64,000 nt of DNA from Aphelocoma coerulescens (GCF_041296385.1 NC_091017.1:12952001-13016000); one strand, 5' to 3'. Positions 1 through 13,822 are shown, counted from the stretch's first letter. The notes: a model not told the origin generated them from the letters alone. Program-made: numbers and translations.

Positions 1-835
1 CAGCTACAATTAGGCCTTATGTTACTACCACTTCCCTTAACCCTTGGGGGCAGGATGTGTTGGCAGCTTGGGGGGTATAGATTGGGACAAATTTTTGACA
101 AGGGTCACTGTGCGTAAGGGCGCACAGCATCCTACACTGCCTTGGCAGTAGCTGACTAACACACCAATCCAAGTCAGGCTGTGCTTGGTTAGTTGAATTA
201 AGGGCTGTTACCATGGCTTTTCAATGATTCTCACAGGAACCTTTGAATTTGGTTACTGAAGCTGACTAGAAAAAGCTTTGTATACAATTAATCACCTTAC
301 AGTACCACAAAATTCAAATAATCCTGTTATTCTGAATCACTTTCTCTCATTGCAGTCTTCTGGTGAGACACAACTGCCCCAGGCAAAAGTCTGGGTACGG
401 AATTTACTTACTAACCAGTGGGAAGGCCCGCATGAGCTTATCATTTGGGGTCGTGGGTATGCTTGCATTTCCACAGATACTGGGATACGGTGGCTACCTT
501 CGAAATGTGTTCACCCTGCCCTACGGCACCAGAGGCAGAACAGGCAACCTCCAAATGATGACCGGAATGCCAACCATCTAAATGGTGACCAGAATGTAGA
601 TCATCAGCCTAATGACTCTTCTGATGATGACCAAGATGTCGACCATCAGGCAGATGGTCCTTCCAGAAGCAGAAACTGGGATGGTCCTTCCACAAGCAGG
701 GACTGAACTTTAAATTTCTCATTATGGAGTCAGATAGTTAAAGCCTTAAGGAGACATTTAGAATTAATAACTGATGTAAATTTCTATTTAGGATTAATAG
801 TAGAATTGTTATCTTATAAAACAAAAAGGGGCAAT
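1..835 (+). mobile_element. 3' internal part of a truncated class II-like ERV
   Basis: This is the 3' part of an ERV that enters the window from the left. The first 270 bases hold frame-disrupted retroviral-looking sequence, with a possible protease-end-like stretch near 30-80 followed by several stops. The integrase remnant begins about 280. Between the integrase stop (706) and the LTR (836) there is no room for an env gene, so env is absent or deleted. A polypurine tract (acaaaaaggggcaa, 821-834) sits directly before the LTR, as expected for plus-strand priming. The class II call rests on the style of the integrase C-terminus and is tentative. Confidence 0.7.
278..706 (+). pseudogene. Integrase C-terminal fragment (ERV pol remnant)
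   Basis: An open frame of 142 codons. It carries a retroviral integrase C-terminal (SH3-like, DNA-binding) domain at about residues 37-80, with a tryptophan- and glycine-rich core: WVRNLLTNQWEGP, then WGRGYACISTDTGIRWLPS. Downstream of the domain, about 60 residues are rich in D, N, H, Q, R and S, with repeated DDxN / NxDHQ-like units. The catalytic core is not intact upstream, where stops interrupt the sequence before position 260. The displayed start is only the first ATG-like codon after those stops, so the frame is a relic and not an independent gene. It lies 130 bp upstream of its own 3' LTR. Confidence 0.75.
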
Positions 836-1195
836 TGTGGATACAAAAATGCTGTTAGCAAGAAATTTTCTTGATGCTTTCTAAGCCATGGGATATTTTT
901 CTCTCTCAAGAAGATATTCGCAGAGCTTATAAACCATGAACACCTGCGACCTTGCCGAGCTTTGTTAATAGTACAGTAGGAAAATATTTTGACAATGGAT
1001 GTTTTAGGATTTTAGCCAATCACCCCCAAGGGGTGGCTGATCCTTCATTAGACTATGAAGAAAAAAAGTCTATAAAAGAGTTTGTAAAATAATTAAATAA
1101 ATCAATCTTGCTGCACAATTCCTGCCTGCTGGATCTTCTCTCCTCCTCCTCCCTATGGCTGCAGGATACGGTAATATTTACTGTGTTAATAACCA
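836..1195 (+). mobile_element. 3' LTR of the left-edge ERV (about 360 bp)
   Basis: The LTR starts TGTGGATAC directly after the polypurine tract. It contains a CCAAT box near 1,016, a TATA box (TATAAAA, 1071-1077) and a polyadenylation signal (AATAAA, 1096-1101). A second, reverse-oriented copy of the same family at 23,108-23,459 aligns across nearly all of it, which confirms the repeat. The right end is uncertain. Alignment is clear to about 1,178, and a CA-ended boundary at 1,195 gives a length close to that of the other copy (361 bp). Confidence 0.75.
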
Positions 1196-1370
1196 GAGGT
1201 GGTGGCATGTGGGGAGCTCAGCAGTGTGGCTTGGCCCGGCCCGCACGGCCCCGAATGCGACCCCAAGAAGTCGAGACCCCACAGCGAGAGTGCACAGGAA
1301 GGAGTGAAAGCGAAAGGAAAGCAGGAACACAGCAAGACAAAAACCAGCACCAACATGGAAAAAATAAAAA

Positions 1371-1858
1371 ATTGTTGTAGCTAAGGTTTTAGGAATAGTA
1401 AAATGGTATAATGTCAAAAAAATTATGGTTTTATAATGAGATGTGACAACAAAGAAGACATATTTGTTCATCCCACTGCCATTAAAAAGAATAACCCTGA
1501 AAAATATATCCCAAGCTTAGGAGATGGAGTAGTGGTAGAGTTCAGGATTATTCAAGGAAGGAATGGCCTGCAAGCAGCAAATGTTACCAGGCCTAGTGGT
1601 GTTTCTGTGAAAGGCAGTATATATGATGCAAATTGTACTCATGTTAGACAATATCCGCATTATAAGCAACCCATACAGTCTCCCTTTCCCAAACCTACTT
1701 TTCCCTTTTATCCTATAACCTATTATCCCCAGTGTATTCCTAATCCGTTTTTCCACCCATGGTTTCCCTCACAAAACCATGCCTTTACCAATTGTTTCCC
1801 CAAAAATCCCTTTCCAATGCCGACTGGGGGACAACCAAGGGGGGGGGGGGGGGATTAA
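1371..1858 (+). pseudogene. Y-box / cold-shock domain fragment, frameshifted, intronless
   Basis: The translation matches the cold-shock domain of vertebrate Y-box RNA/DNA-binding proteins (YBX family). In one frame 1,371-1,420 reads IVVAKVLGIVKWYNV. After a one-base loss in the A-run at 1,416-1,422 the next frame continues with YGFI (1,424-1,435, RNP1-like), KEDIFVH (RNP2-like), then TAIKKNN and GDGVVVEF equivalents, and stays open to 1,858. In vertebrate YBX genes this domain is split by introns and here it is not, so the copy passed through RNA. After the domain the protein is rich in P and F (residues 80-130) and lacks the alternating basic/acidic tail typical of YBX1. It ends in a 15-base G run. 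It may be a processed pseudogene or a cellular sequence taken into an ERV (see findings). Confidence 0.75.
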
Positions 1859-2105
1859 TTATTGTTGTTTAGAGTTCCAACAGGTACAAATGTAAGAAAC
1901 CCTCTCCTGCCTCAGTTTCCCCACAAAGAATGCTCAGAGAGTCCTGTCTCCCTTCTGCCAGCCCTAAGATGTTCCAGAGAAAAAATCTGTTTGGACATTT
2001 AGAGACTCAGGGGGGTGGCTTTTTATCTCTTGAAATTATCTTATGTTTGTCCAGTTGTTTCCAATGTTAAGTTTTAAATCTTTTAGTTATAACAAAAGGG
2101 TGAAG
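1859..2105 (+). other. Internal sequence before an LTR, with a polypurine tract
   Basis: No coding potential was recognised. No poly(A) tail follows the Y-box fragment, which an ordinary processed pseudogene often has. The last bases (AACAAAAGGGTGAAG, 2,091-2,105) resemble a polypurine tract adjoining the TGTTGGGG start of the next LTR. That suggests this stretch is the 3' internal region of a retroelement. Confidence 0.45.
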
Positions 2106-2407
2106 TGTTGGGGTTCCTCCCCCCTGGCGTGGGGTCTGGGGGGAGGGGGACCTTGGAGTAGAGGCACAGCCTACGGGGTTTCCCTACTCCCTGGCCAATC
2201 TTTTTCCCCATTGGTTGTTTTTCCCCATTGGTCCCCCCCTGCGTGGGGAGGACCCTGGTGGTCCTGTGATTGGGACAGTTCTTCAGCAGGACGCTGGCCA
2301 TGCGGCTAGAGAATAAAGATCTCTGAAACATCTATCAAGAATCAGTCCCTATATTTTTCCATGAGCCTCGCTGTCTTATGCATGTTGCAGTAATCCCTGC
2401 TGCAACA
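2106..2407 (+). mobile_element. LTR, same family as the solo LTR at 33,862
   Basis: Starts TGTTGGGG and ends CTGCAACA. It contains two CCAAT-type ATTGG boxes (2,211 and 2,226 region) and AATAAA at 2,312-2,317. The segment around 2,296-2,350 (GGCCATGCGGCT, AATAAA, then ACATCTATCAAGAATC) is almost identical to the copy at 33,862-34,152. The flanks do not match (GTGAAG on the left, TCTCCT on the right), unlike the other copy, which has a perfect 6-bp duplication. This LTR is therefore more likely a 3' LTR joined to internal sequence on its left than a solo LTR. Confidence 0.8.
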
Positions 2408-5400
2408 TCTCCTGGTGAATGTGGGTTGCGGAGGGAGTCCCAGTCCATCGACAGTTCACTGTAACCAGTGGCCTCACCAATAGGCAGTCAAGGGAAATTT
2501 CACAGCACCACTGAACCCCTGGGCAGGAGAAGTCCAGCACCAAACACCACAAGCATCTCCTCTCCAAGCCAGGCAAAGACTGAACCACCCCCAGCTAAGA
2601 AACAGCCAAAACCACACTGCTTCCCCCCCGCCCCCCTCCGCCAGAACCATTTGAAGGGTATGCCAAGGTATTGTCTCTTAATGTTTCCATGACAACAAAT
2701 GGGAAGAAAATTCCTTGAAGAAACCTAACCCCCAACACTAGCAAATGCCAAAAAATTAGATTTTAATTAAGAAATAACATCATAATAATGACCATAAGAA
2801 ATTAAAAATGGACACATTTCCAAAATGACCTAAAATGCTTTTATTTCCTTTTGAACATTCCCAAATCATGAATGATGCTGAAACTGTACAACTTGAAGTA
2901 CATTCTGATGTTCTCTGCTCATGGTCACACTGTGCTTATGTCAGGTTACGAGTGTTTTATAACACTGCTTATCCAATCATGCCCATGGATTGTAATGCAT
3001 CCACAGTTCTATCCACCAGGGAAACTAAGCACAAAATATATGCTGATGCACTTGAAAGTTCAGATAGTTAATAGGAAATGCTACTTCCCTACCTGCATCT
3101 CCAGATTTTGTCAGGTAGGCATTCCCCCACCTATTTATTTGTTTATTTATTACTCTATTTATTTTCTCCAGTCATTTTTCTTTTAGATTACCTCAGCGAG
3201 GCTTCCTAAAGGAGCAGTACCTATCAGAGAACATCAACCAAAAGGCAAGCCTCGGTCCTTCTCTAGGGCAAAAATGGGTTACAAATCTGTACGGGGTCTG
3301 TCACATATTTTGAGAGCAGCAAGTAAATTTGCCATTGACAGACTTTCAATTCTTTCTTGCTTGGTCCTTTCTGTAACACACATTGACAAATAAAGTGTTG
3401 TCATGTCTGAAGTTCATGAGCAAGAACTGCAATGTGAAAGCATCAATAAGCAGAGGAGAGCAAGGACAGGAGTGCTTTGCACATGTTACTGCTTGCACAA
3501 AGAAGAACCAGGCCACTGAGATCCAGGGCTGTGAAGTGTGTAAGATTGGTTAGGAATAGGCAGAAATGGGACATATTATATTTCATATGGATACAACACA
3601 TAATGTGCAGTTTCCACAAGCATCCTCTTCCTCCTCTGGAAAATAACTAATGCATTTTACATGATGAGGGTTTTTTTTCTGTCAGAGGGGTGAAAGAGTG
3701 TTGTAAAATGGAAGGAAATATGATTGCTATGGACAGCAAGGAGAAGTGCTACACACTCATCTCAGAGGCCCCAGATTTCAGTGGAGGATATTTATAACTC
3801 TGTCTCTGAAGAAGATTAAAGTAGTTCTTATGCTGAGAAAGGGAACCAAAAGCATTACCTAAAAATAAATGTCCCAAGTCAATGCCACCTATTTCTACAT
3901 TCCCTGTCTCAGAGCTGGCTAAATGAACTATATCAAGAAACATTTGTCTTGTTCAAAGAGTAATAAGGCCTTTCTGGAACTGGACTGGGGTTTACTCTAA
4001 AATCTGCTAATTTATCAGCAGTTTTTTGTACTCTGCAATATCATCTCTCTCTGAGTTGAGAAAGACAAGTCAGTCAGCACAAGTATGTTATCTGATTCAG
4101 ACAGGGACCGGGGTAAGGACATGGAAATTGCATTCCCTTGTTACTTAGTTTAACTCTTGTGAGCCACCACATGAGACTTATCAGGCTGTGTGTTGAACTC
4201 ATATTGCTCCAATTCTGTTTCCACCAGAAAACACAGAAGGATTTTCAAGATGAATAAGGCTGAGAACTACCCTTGGCCAGGCTATACTCATTCAAGGATT
4301 TCAAAGCACTCTCCAAATTTCTTTTCAGAGTTTCACAAAACTCCTGATTTGCAACCTATGGAACCCAACCATCATCCAGCATGTCCAGAGCCACTGCTGA
4401 GTAGGTGGAACTGGGAAACTCACTCAGATCTCTGTTTGGCTCTGGAGCAGTCTGTGCTTAGAAAGGTTGCAGAGTAAAAGAAACAAAAACCCATAAAGAA
4501 TATACTTTTCTTCTGGTCGGTGTAGATTCAGGAGAGAAATGGCTGACAGTGGGTCATTACTGCAGATCACTTCTGTTCTGGTTTGATTTCAGAGAACTCC
4601 CTCTTAAACAACCAGCCTGCCTAGGGTAAAGGTCTGATTTGGAGCTTGTTTTCTTCCTCTGGGGAACAGCTGGTCCACAGTCTTTTCCTTCTCTACTGGT
4701 GAAGTCCTCCTTTTTCTTCTCTACTGGCAAAATCCCACAGAAATGCAAGATGCCCCCTCTGTGCAGAGATGTAGTGCCTCAGAACTGAGCCTTTGTTTCT
4801 ATAAATGACTTAATTTCAAGGCCTTTTAAAGGTCTTAATTCCAAAAAGCCATTTCAAAAAGGCTGTCCTTAATAAGGCCTGTTGTGGGAAGACCAGATTT
4901 TAAAGTAGATTCAGGATCACCACCTAACTGCTTTTAGGCTGAGATTTGCAGTTGTCTCTACTCAGCATGAAGATAAGTGGGTGGATGTTGTGCAGGCAAT
5001 ATGCCGCAGAGCTGTGGTCAGAAGCCATCTCTGCATCCAATTCCAACTGTTCATAAATATACAAACAATAACTACATATACTGTCTAAGTAGTATAGTAA
5101 CAAACTGATTCTGTGTGACAGTCATCTGCTGAACAAAATCACAAATCTCGCTTGCCAGCCAGGCAGGCTGAGCTCCCAAAGCAGTAATTTCGTAGAATAA
5201 AGGAGAGGCTTCTCCTCAGGAAATTCCAAGGGTTCCTGCAGCAGAAGGCACACACCAGTAGTTCTGGCATACCCCAGCAGAGGGCAATGGCAGATGTACT
5301 GCTGAGTCTGGTCCTGCAAAGCACCCCTACAACAGAAAACTAAGTTTTCCCTTGCCTACCAGATCTTGTCACAAGCTCAGGAGTCACTTGGTGCTAATAA

Positions 5401-7020
5401 ACGGAATAAATCCTATCTAGAGCTGAATCAAGGCCCAGGAGAAGATCTGGCAGCATGTAACTCACCAGCAGCACACATGAAACTCTCCGGATCTGTCCTG
5501 AGTGACTACAGTTTGCTAAGTAAAGAAAGGCCTCAGCAGCATTTTCACTGTAAGATCAGAAAACGTATGTGGTCTGGCTTTCTTGCTGTGCTTATTTGGA
5601 GAAAACAGATAAGTGAAGCTGTGTATCTTCTTTGGCACATCCACAAATGCAAACCAGAAAGACTAAGCTGGAAATGGTTAGTGTGGAGGAGGAAATGGCA
5701 AACAGGAAAACCCCAGGCTGCTTTATCTCTGTTCATGGAAGCATTTTGTTTTGAAATATCAGTGTTAGACTTAAGGTCCTCCTGAAGGTGACAGAAAGTG
5801 ATTCAGAGCAGACTTTTTTAGGTAAACGTGCACTTAAACACAAGAACCACAATCTGAGGTAGTTAAGCCAGACTCTCTTACACTGGATTTTCACACTTCT
5901 GAATATAAAACCTTGTATGTTTCAATTTGGGGCTGAAAAGTAGAAGCACGCAGAACCAGGAACCACTTTAAAAAAACCACCAATAAAATTGTATGTCACA
6001 TATACTGAAATGCAGTGACCATCCATTAATTATGCTGGCATGCTACAAAAGCATAAAATGATACCTGTTTTGACTGAGGAAGGAAGTGAGGAAATGTTTA
6101 CAAATCCTTTCATGACAATAACCATAAATAACAAGTAAACAGTGTCAGGAGCAACTGCTTCTGCAATATTGCTCAGTTGTTGTGCCTACATCTGCAGGCA
6201 CTGTGAGGGAAAATTACTATTGGAGGAGAGAGAAATAGGTTGCTGAGCAACGAGACCCCATCCAGGGCACCCCCTCCCCTGCTCAGGAGCAGACAAGGCT
6301 TCCCAGTACAAGTGCTCTGAAAGCTGAGCTGGAATCCATCAGGGGAGAGTGGACATACTGTAGAGTGAGGGAGCAGGAAAGGGGAAGAGGGCAGAGCCTT
6401 CAACTGGCAAGGAGAGTCTGTGGAGACCAAGGGACGAAATGGCAATTGTGCCAAGAGGGGGGGTGGGGTGAAGAAAAGAGCCGAAGGTAGACAGGATAGA
6501 CAGAAGCAATTTCAGGATAGAGTGGTCAACCTTGGAGTGTGGCTGCTTCAATAGCACTTGGATCAAACCCTGCTCCAGTGTGGAAGGGTTGGATGTGAGT
6601 GGGGCTTCCCTGGCTGAAGAGAGATATGGAGGAGCATGGTAGAAGGACTCTGGAGAGGTTTTTTTCCTTTTAAAACATGCTCATGTAAATATGGCATTCA
6701 CAACATCAGCTACTTGGGTTATTTTTCTCGAGGGAGCTGACATCTAGGCCCTGCATGTTCTGCAGCCTGCCTGATGGGAGGAGGTTGCACTCTGGAATTC
6801 AAAGCTCAAGTGCAGCAGCCAGATACCTGGTCTCTACCATTAACCTCCTCTGTCAGCACAGCCAAGTCACATCAGACTTTCAAATGAATCTCAGGAATTC
6901 AGGCAACACACCTGATAGAAATCTGGGAGCAGCTGAATGTGTAACTGCAGCAGGCACCTTGGAAAAGTGTCAGTTTTTCAGTTGTGACAATGATTGGAGC
7001 TGCCAAATTCCCCCAGTAGC
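2408..7020. other. Intergenic, no gene recognised
   Basis: AT-rich unique-looking sequence. Open frames here are short and have no recognisable domains. The longest (5,366-5,785 plus strand, 139 codons) shows no motif and no splice context, so I treat it as chance. A TTTA-rich patch lies near 3,129-3,180 and a G-run near 6,459-6,470. Confidence 0.6.
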
Positions 7021-7025
7021 TGGGG

Positions 7026-7592
7026 CGTCTTAGGTTACAATGTAAGACGTAACCAAAAGTATGTATTCTATCACTGTCTGTTAAAACCAGGTGGGGCAGC
7101 GTTCTTTGTTTTTTCCATGACATATCCCTGATAACTCCCTCTGGAGAGATATTTTTCTGTTAATGAGCTATCAAGCCTCACTGCATGACCCATAAAATTA
7201 CATCATCCCATTGTGAGATGCTCAGCCCAGGGGGAGGAACCAAACATTCCTACCTCGATATCATCTGAGGTTTGGAACACCACAGGCAGCCCTTACCTAC
7301 TGGGTTCCCAGAGGACAAGAGCTACATAACCACCACTGGACCCTCAGAGGAAGACCAGACCCTTCTACAAGATCACCGCTTCAACAGAACCACATCCACC
7401 ACTTCAGGAGGACTGCAGCCGCCACCATTTAATCAGACTGCTACCACCACCCTGACCAACAGGGTGTCAGGTTGTATCCTGACCCTGTCAGTTTAAGCCA
7501 GTGTTTCTGTATTATTGCCTTTATCTTAATTTTCCGATTAAATTGTAATTCTGATTTTGAGTCTCTCACTGGTTTGCTTTCAAATTAGTATA
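7026..7592 (+). mobile_element. Solo LTR (567 bp) with 5-bp target duplication
   Basis: The element aligns along its length with the copy at 31,289-31,853. Shared blocks include CAGGTGGGGCAG, the run around GAACACCA, ACCACCACTGGACC, and the 3' end near TTCAAA(T/C)TAGTA. It is flanked by a perfect 5-bp repeat, TGGGG (7,021-7,025 and 7,593-7,597). The canonical TG...CA ends have decayed to CG...TA. Five-base duplications are usual for ERVL-type (class III) elements, so that class is inferred. Confidence 0.85.
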
Positions 7593-7597
7593 TGGGG

Positions 7598-9873
7598 TTA
7601 AGCAAGCATCACTCTGACACCAAAACCCAACATTTACCAATAGTGTCTCTGAAAAGTTGAAGATTGTAGTGGTTTGGTTCAAAATATAGATGCAAGCCAT
7701 AAATCATGGCACACAGCTGTGACTGTCTCTAACAGAAGGCACACTCAAGAGCGGACCCGTCTTCAGGGCCTGGCTTACCAGACTTGAGCAAATGCTGAGA
7801 TCTGCCTCATTGTCTAAAGGCATCAGGTAAGGCTGAACATGAGCATGTGCTTCCTAAGCACAGCTGATTTACACAAAGATGAAATTAAACTTTTGTTTGG
7901 ATGAAAAGCCTACCTCGAGCTGAAGTGGTTCACCTGTTTGTCCAAGGTTAGGAAGGCAAAAACCAGAAAGTATTATGTTATCACAAATCTACTAGGTGTT
8001 GTGAAGAGAGACAAGAGGTGTACAGCCAATATGTCTTCAAATCTCTTGCTGAATCTTCATTAATTTCCTGCATTTTAAATATCAGAGCAGTTACGTTGGC
8101 CTGGGGGATCTGCTTCCACTTGGTCAATACCAGCAGGAAAATCTTTAAACCTCCTTTTGATCCAGACGTAAGTTGTGCAGGATATGCAACTGGCAGCCCA
8201 GCCTTTGCTTCTCCCAAGACTCTCTGCTGCAAATGGGAGACACTACATGCAGGGCCAGTGGAACTGTGCGAGGCAGGAAGTATTTTGACATCTGGCAGCA
8301 CCACTCTTTCCCAGCTCCCATCACTTATTGATGAGTTGTTTCTCATTGCTGAAATGCTGCCAATTTGTGATATACAGGCAAGATGATCATGTTGGTCCTC
8401 AGCAGCTTTAGCCTGCAAGCTGTGGAGTGTAAGCCACAGTGATTTCCATGGGGTAGAGAGTGGCTTCTAGTCTTCAGGCATCATCACAGGCATTGACTAA
8501 AGAAATATGACTTTGCCTAACTCCCTCCTCAGACATGTGACTTCAAGGCCCATCACATCCAGGTTTGTAGGTTTTGCAGCACACATTAAATCCCTCACGA
8601 GGAAAGTCAAAGGAAAGAGCAGCTTTGTTTACTGCATTTCCTCCTCCTCTGCTGCTAAACAAGAGAGGCAGAGTTTGCAGAATTCACTTCTTGGTTTAGG
8701 CTGGACCTCTTCTCTGTTGATTTACTGCTTGTTCCAGAAACATTCAAATTAGGAGGAGGGGAAGGTCTGAGGCATGGGAAATGAGGAATATTCAGCCTCT
8801 GCCCAGTTTTCTGCCCCAGCTGCTCCCTGATTACCACATGCACACAGCTTTTGTACATCAGTGCAGGTTTTCTTGTATGTGCACCATTTTCCTGAAGGAA
8901 TTCTTCCAAGCCTTTGCACTTTTGAGTTCCTCAGAGCTAAGAACAGGTGGAGAATTTTTTTTTAAAGAACCATTTTTTTAGTAGAATAGCAGTGTTTTAA
9001 CAAAAGACAACCCCACATTGTAATTACATAAGGAACTTCTTATAATAACCTAAACTCCTCTTTTTGCTGCTACTTTGAAAGCCTGTTGTGATTACAATGG
9101 GATATCATGCAAGATTGTCACAGTTTATGTTTTATACACATCTGTTAAAATATATTATTCTCTATTGCAGTCCAGAATTGCATCCCAGATATGTTCTTGC
9201 AATGACCAAAGTAAAAAAAATGTAATGATCCTCAAGGGCCATAAGAAAATCCAAGAGGCCTGTGGGCATGTGAGAATTTTTGTGCTTAAAGCACATCAAT
9301 GTTTTGTACACCCGGATGAGAACATCATGAACCAATTCTTTCTTGATTTATATCCAATATTGATGGAGCTGACACAAGGCTGCAGAAGGTGCAGTTCAGG
9401 GAAGAATCCAAACCTCTGTTTACTGCTCTATTTAATCCTTCTAAATATGTCTGCTGCTGCCATCATGCATGAGCTCATGCCACAAGTGTCCAGAGGATGG
9501 GGATGGCAAATGAGGATCAGTTGTGGTAACACTGCCACAAAGCAGGGACTCTGAACAGCCAGACCTTAAACTGAACTGGATAAAATGGACTATTCATCCT
9601 TCTTCTGAAACCCCACACAAAGTATATATGAAATGACACCAGACATGGGTTACAACTGGTATTTAGGAGGCAGAAAGAGGAACAATTAAAGGAATAAGCA
9701 TATTTTCTTCCTCTTTCACTTGTCTCATAGTTCTGATAAATTTAAAGCCTGAGTATGACCCAGTGCCACACAGGCCCATGTTCTTTGTAATATATTGTTG
9801 AAAAGCAGAGTAAATTAATAAGCAGAAGAGCCCACTACTGTTACTACTGTAGCTAAACTGCTTTTGATACACC
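7598..9873. other. Intergenic, no gene recognised
   Basis: No domain, tRNA or repeat family was recognised. Open frames at 7,981-8,418 (minus, 145 codons), 8,018-8,386 (plus) and 9,075-9,554 (plus, 159 codons) have no recognisable domain, signal or intron structure, and I regard them as chance. Confidence 0.55.
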
Positions 9874-11173
<1,300 letters not shown>

Positions 11174-13639
11174 ATGAGCCAGCCTCATACATTGTAATAC
11201 CATTGATTTACCCTATAAACATTTCCAGTGAAATATATGAGAGTTCAGGTATGTTTTCCCTTCCACTCAGGGGAGCCTCTCTGTTCTTCAGAGCCTGTCT
11301 TCTAGGAGGTGTTCAAGAATAAAAGATGCTGCACTGCCACTTGTGACTGGTCTTCAAGAAGTTGCACCCCAGCACAGGCTGAGCGTTGCCCTTGGCAAAG
11401 CTCTTTTCAGCTCTTCCAGAGTCAAAACCTGAGCAGCTCTGGTAGTGTAATTCCATTAAAAGTGCTTATTTGATCAGTCCGGTTTCATGCTTAAAATGCT
11501 TTTGGTCTCACTAACCCAAGCCATCTGCTCTCTTGTGACAGCAGTTCTGGTCAACAGCAGCTTCTCCTGAGAGAGGAGCCAGCCTCTTTGGTAACATCAC
11601 TAAGAGGCAATAAAATACCACTCTTTCCAAACAGGAGACACCTATGTCTAGTAAGACACCACCAGCGTCTCTGAATTACATGACATTTCACTGCTCAGAA
11701 CCTCTGTTCCTGCCTCCTTTTATGTCAATCTTTGCTGGATTTTGCATGTCAATCACCATTTTGAAATTCGCATCTTCTGAAAAAAGTCAGAAAAAACATA
11801 TAACTTCAATGACATCTGGCCTTAAAATATTTAGCCCTTGTGGTTTTAACTTTTCAAATGACCAGCTCTGTCAGAGTTTTCCTTCACATTCATCTGTCAG
11901 CAAGGTGACAATGCTTTGAACACTTCTGAGCCAGCTCCTAAAAAACACAGAGACTGTGTGGTCAGAATGTCAACCCATACTGTAACAAGAACTGCAATTA
12001 AAGGGCCTAAATCAGCAATTAAAGAGTTACTAAGCACAAACGTCAAACTACTGTTATTACAGTATATCTACTCTTCCAATCTTTAGAAAGAATAACATTA
12101 ACACTCAAGAAAGTAAAATTTGGCAAGGTAAAATAACCTCTTTAAAGTCTTTTTTTAATGTTAGCCCTTAAAATTAGCAAGTCTGATGAAAGGTAATGAA
12201 ATATCCCACTTTAACATCAGCTGTAGGCAAAGTGGATAGATAAACCTGGAGTCAAAACAAACATTACATTGGTTTTGTTCCAGTTCTCTTATGGGATTGT
12301 AAAGGCTAATGACATTAAGCTTCCTGTTAGTTAGGTGATGAAAAAATGTCCCTTGAGAGACTCTTTCCCAGTTTTAAGACTAGGCATAAGCTACAGGAAG
12401 TGTGTTCCAGGCAGTATGATGAGGAGAGATACTCTTCTCTCTCTTTGTCAGTTGTTTTACCCTTTGAACTATCCTGAACAATTCCTTTCTACAGGCTGAC
12501 TGCTCGTGTCTGCCATGTCAGAGCCTATGTCATGCATGTTCAGCAAAACCTGTAAATCAAGAGCAGGGACAACACAAAGCTCTGCTTCTCCCTCGCATTT
12601 CTCATACCTGCTGCTTCTGAGGGGCACTGCTGGTGATGGACATAGACCCTTTACAAAAACAGAAAAAGACTTTGCCCCCAAAGAGGCTGCAACTGAAATC
12701 TAAGGATAAAGGAACAGCTGAATCCACAGAGGCAAGAAAGGCTGGTTTTGTTCTTTCTGTGCTTTCACACAGGCAAGAAAAAGTTCAGGGCTGAACTTTT
12801 TCAGGAACAAAACCTGGCCATAATTTTGCACTCTTGTTTTAAAAAGCTAGTCTGTTTTATTTCCGGGGCTGGCCTTTGTTGCAATGCTGAAAAGCACTGT
12901 AAGTCTCCCACCTGTTGTTTTTCATTATCAGTCACTGAAGAGCTCTCTCCCATATACACATCCTGTTGGCACACAGAAGCTGCGGGGAACATGGCTGGTG
13001 ATTTAATTTTGCTTGTGGCTGGCGGCTGTTTCTCTTCTTTCTGCTTTCCAGCAGTGTAAGCAAGAGCTGTGGGCTGCATGGTTGGGGTTTGGGGAGGTTT
13101 CCACTGGTTCTGAACCACTGGGAATTATTTTATGATAAATTGGTTGCTCTACAACTTTAATTTCTGAGAAGTCCTAAAATTTTTCTCACCAGAGCATTGT
13201 TTACCCTCTCTGCAGCCAGAGAGAGTTGGCTCAGTGGGACAGATTACTTTTCCCTGTGGGAGAAACTAATTTGATCTCAATTCTCTTTTGTTTGGTGATT
13301 TCTTGAAATCATAACATTATCAGAGCTTCTAACTAGCTGTAAAGTTACCCTAAAGCTATGTTGTGTCTTGATTTGAATCTTATTTAAGGCACCTACACAA
13401 GTGAAAACCTCAAAAATGAAAGTAAATTTGTGAAATCAAATACACCAATACTGGACTGAAAGTGCTGTAAAAAAATGTTTCCAGTACCAGAGACACATAC
13501 TCGGTATCTGAAATGAAATGAGAAAGCAAATCTTTACATCAGACAACAAAATTATGAGATATTACATCTTATGTTCTCATCATTAAATTTCTTTAAGAGG
13601 CAAATGGATTTATTTTATGCCCTGCCGATAAGCCTCAGA
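11174..13639. other. Intergenic, no gene recognised
   Basis: Unique-looking AT-rich sequence with only short frames and no recognisable domain or repeat end. Confidence 0.55.
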
Positions 13640-13822
13640 GAATCAAGGAGTAGGGTGCCCAGTGAAGTAGTGGGATCACCATCCCTGGAAGTGTTCAAAA
13701 AGCATGTGGATGTGGCTCTTGGGGACATGGCTTAGTGGTGACCATGACAGTGCTGGGTTAAGGGTTGGACTCAAGGATATTGGAGGTCTTTTCCTACTTT
13801 AATGATTCTATTCTAGGATTCG
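13640..13822 (+). mobile_element. CR1 LINE 3'-end fragment
   Basis: Contains the familiar CR1 3' sequence: GGAAGTGTTCAA, then a CATGGCTTAGTGG block, then GGTTGGACTCAAGGAT, ending in an ATTCTATTCTAGGATTC tail of short repeats. CR1 copies are usually 5'-truncated, as here. CR1 is the dominant LINE of birds, which supports the avian call. Confidence 0.85.

Noticed and set aside
2408..2414. GGTGAA shortly right of the 2,106 LTR as a match to the left flank GGTGAAG
   Set aside because: It starts six bases beyond the LTR end instead of directly at it, so it is not a proper target duplication. If it were real, the LTR would be solo and the Y-box capture idea weaker.
5366..5785. 139-codon plus-strand frame
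   Set aside because: No recognisable domain, no repeat or splice context, length within chance for this composition.
9075..9554. 159-codon plus-strand frame
   Set aside because: No domain, Cys/Ile/Leu-rich chance composition, no promoter or poly(A) context that stands out.
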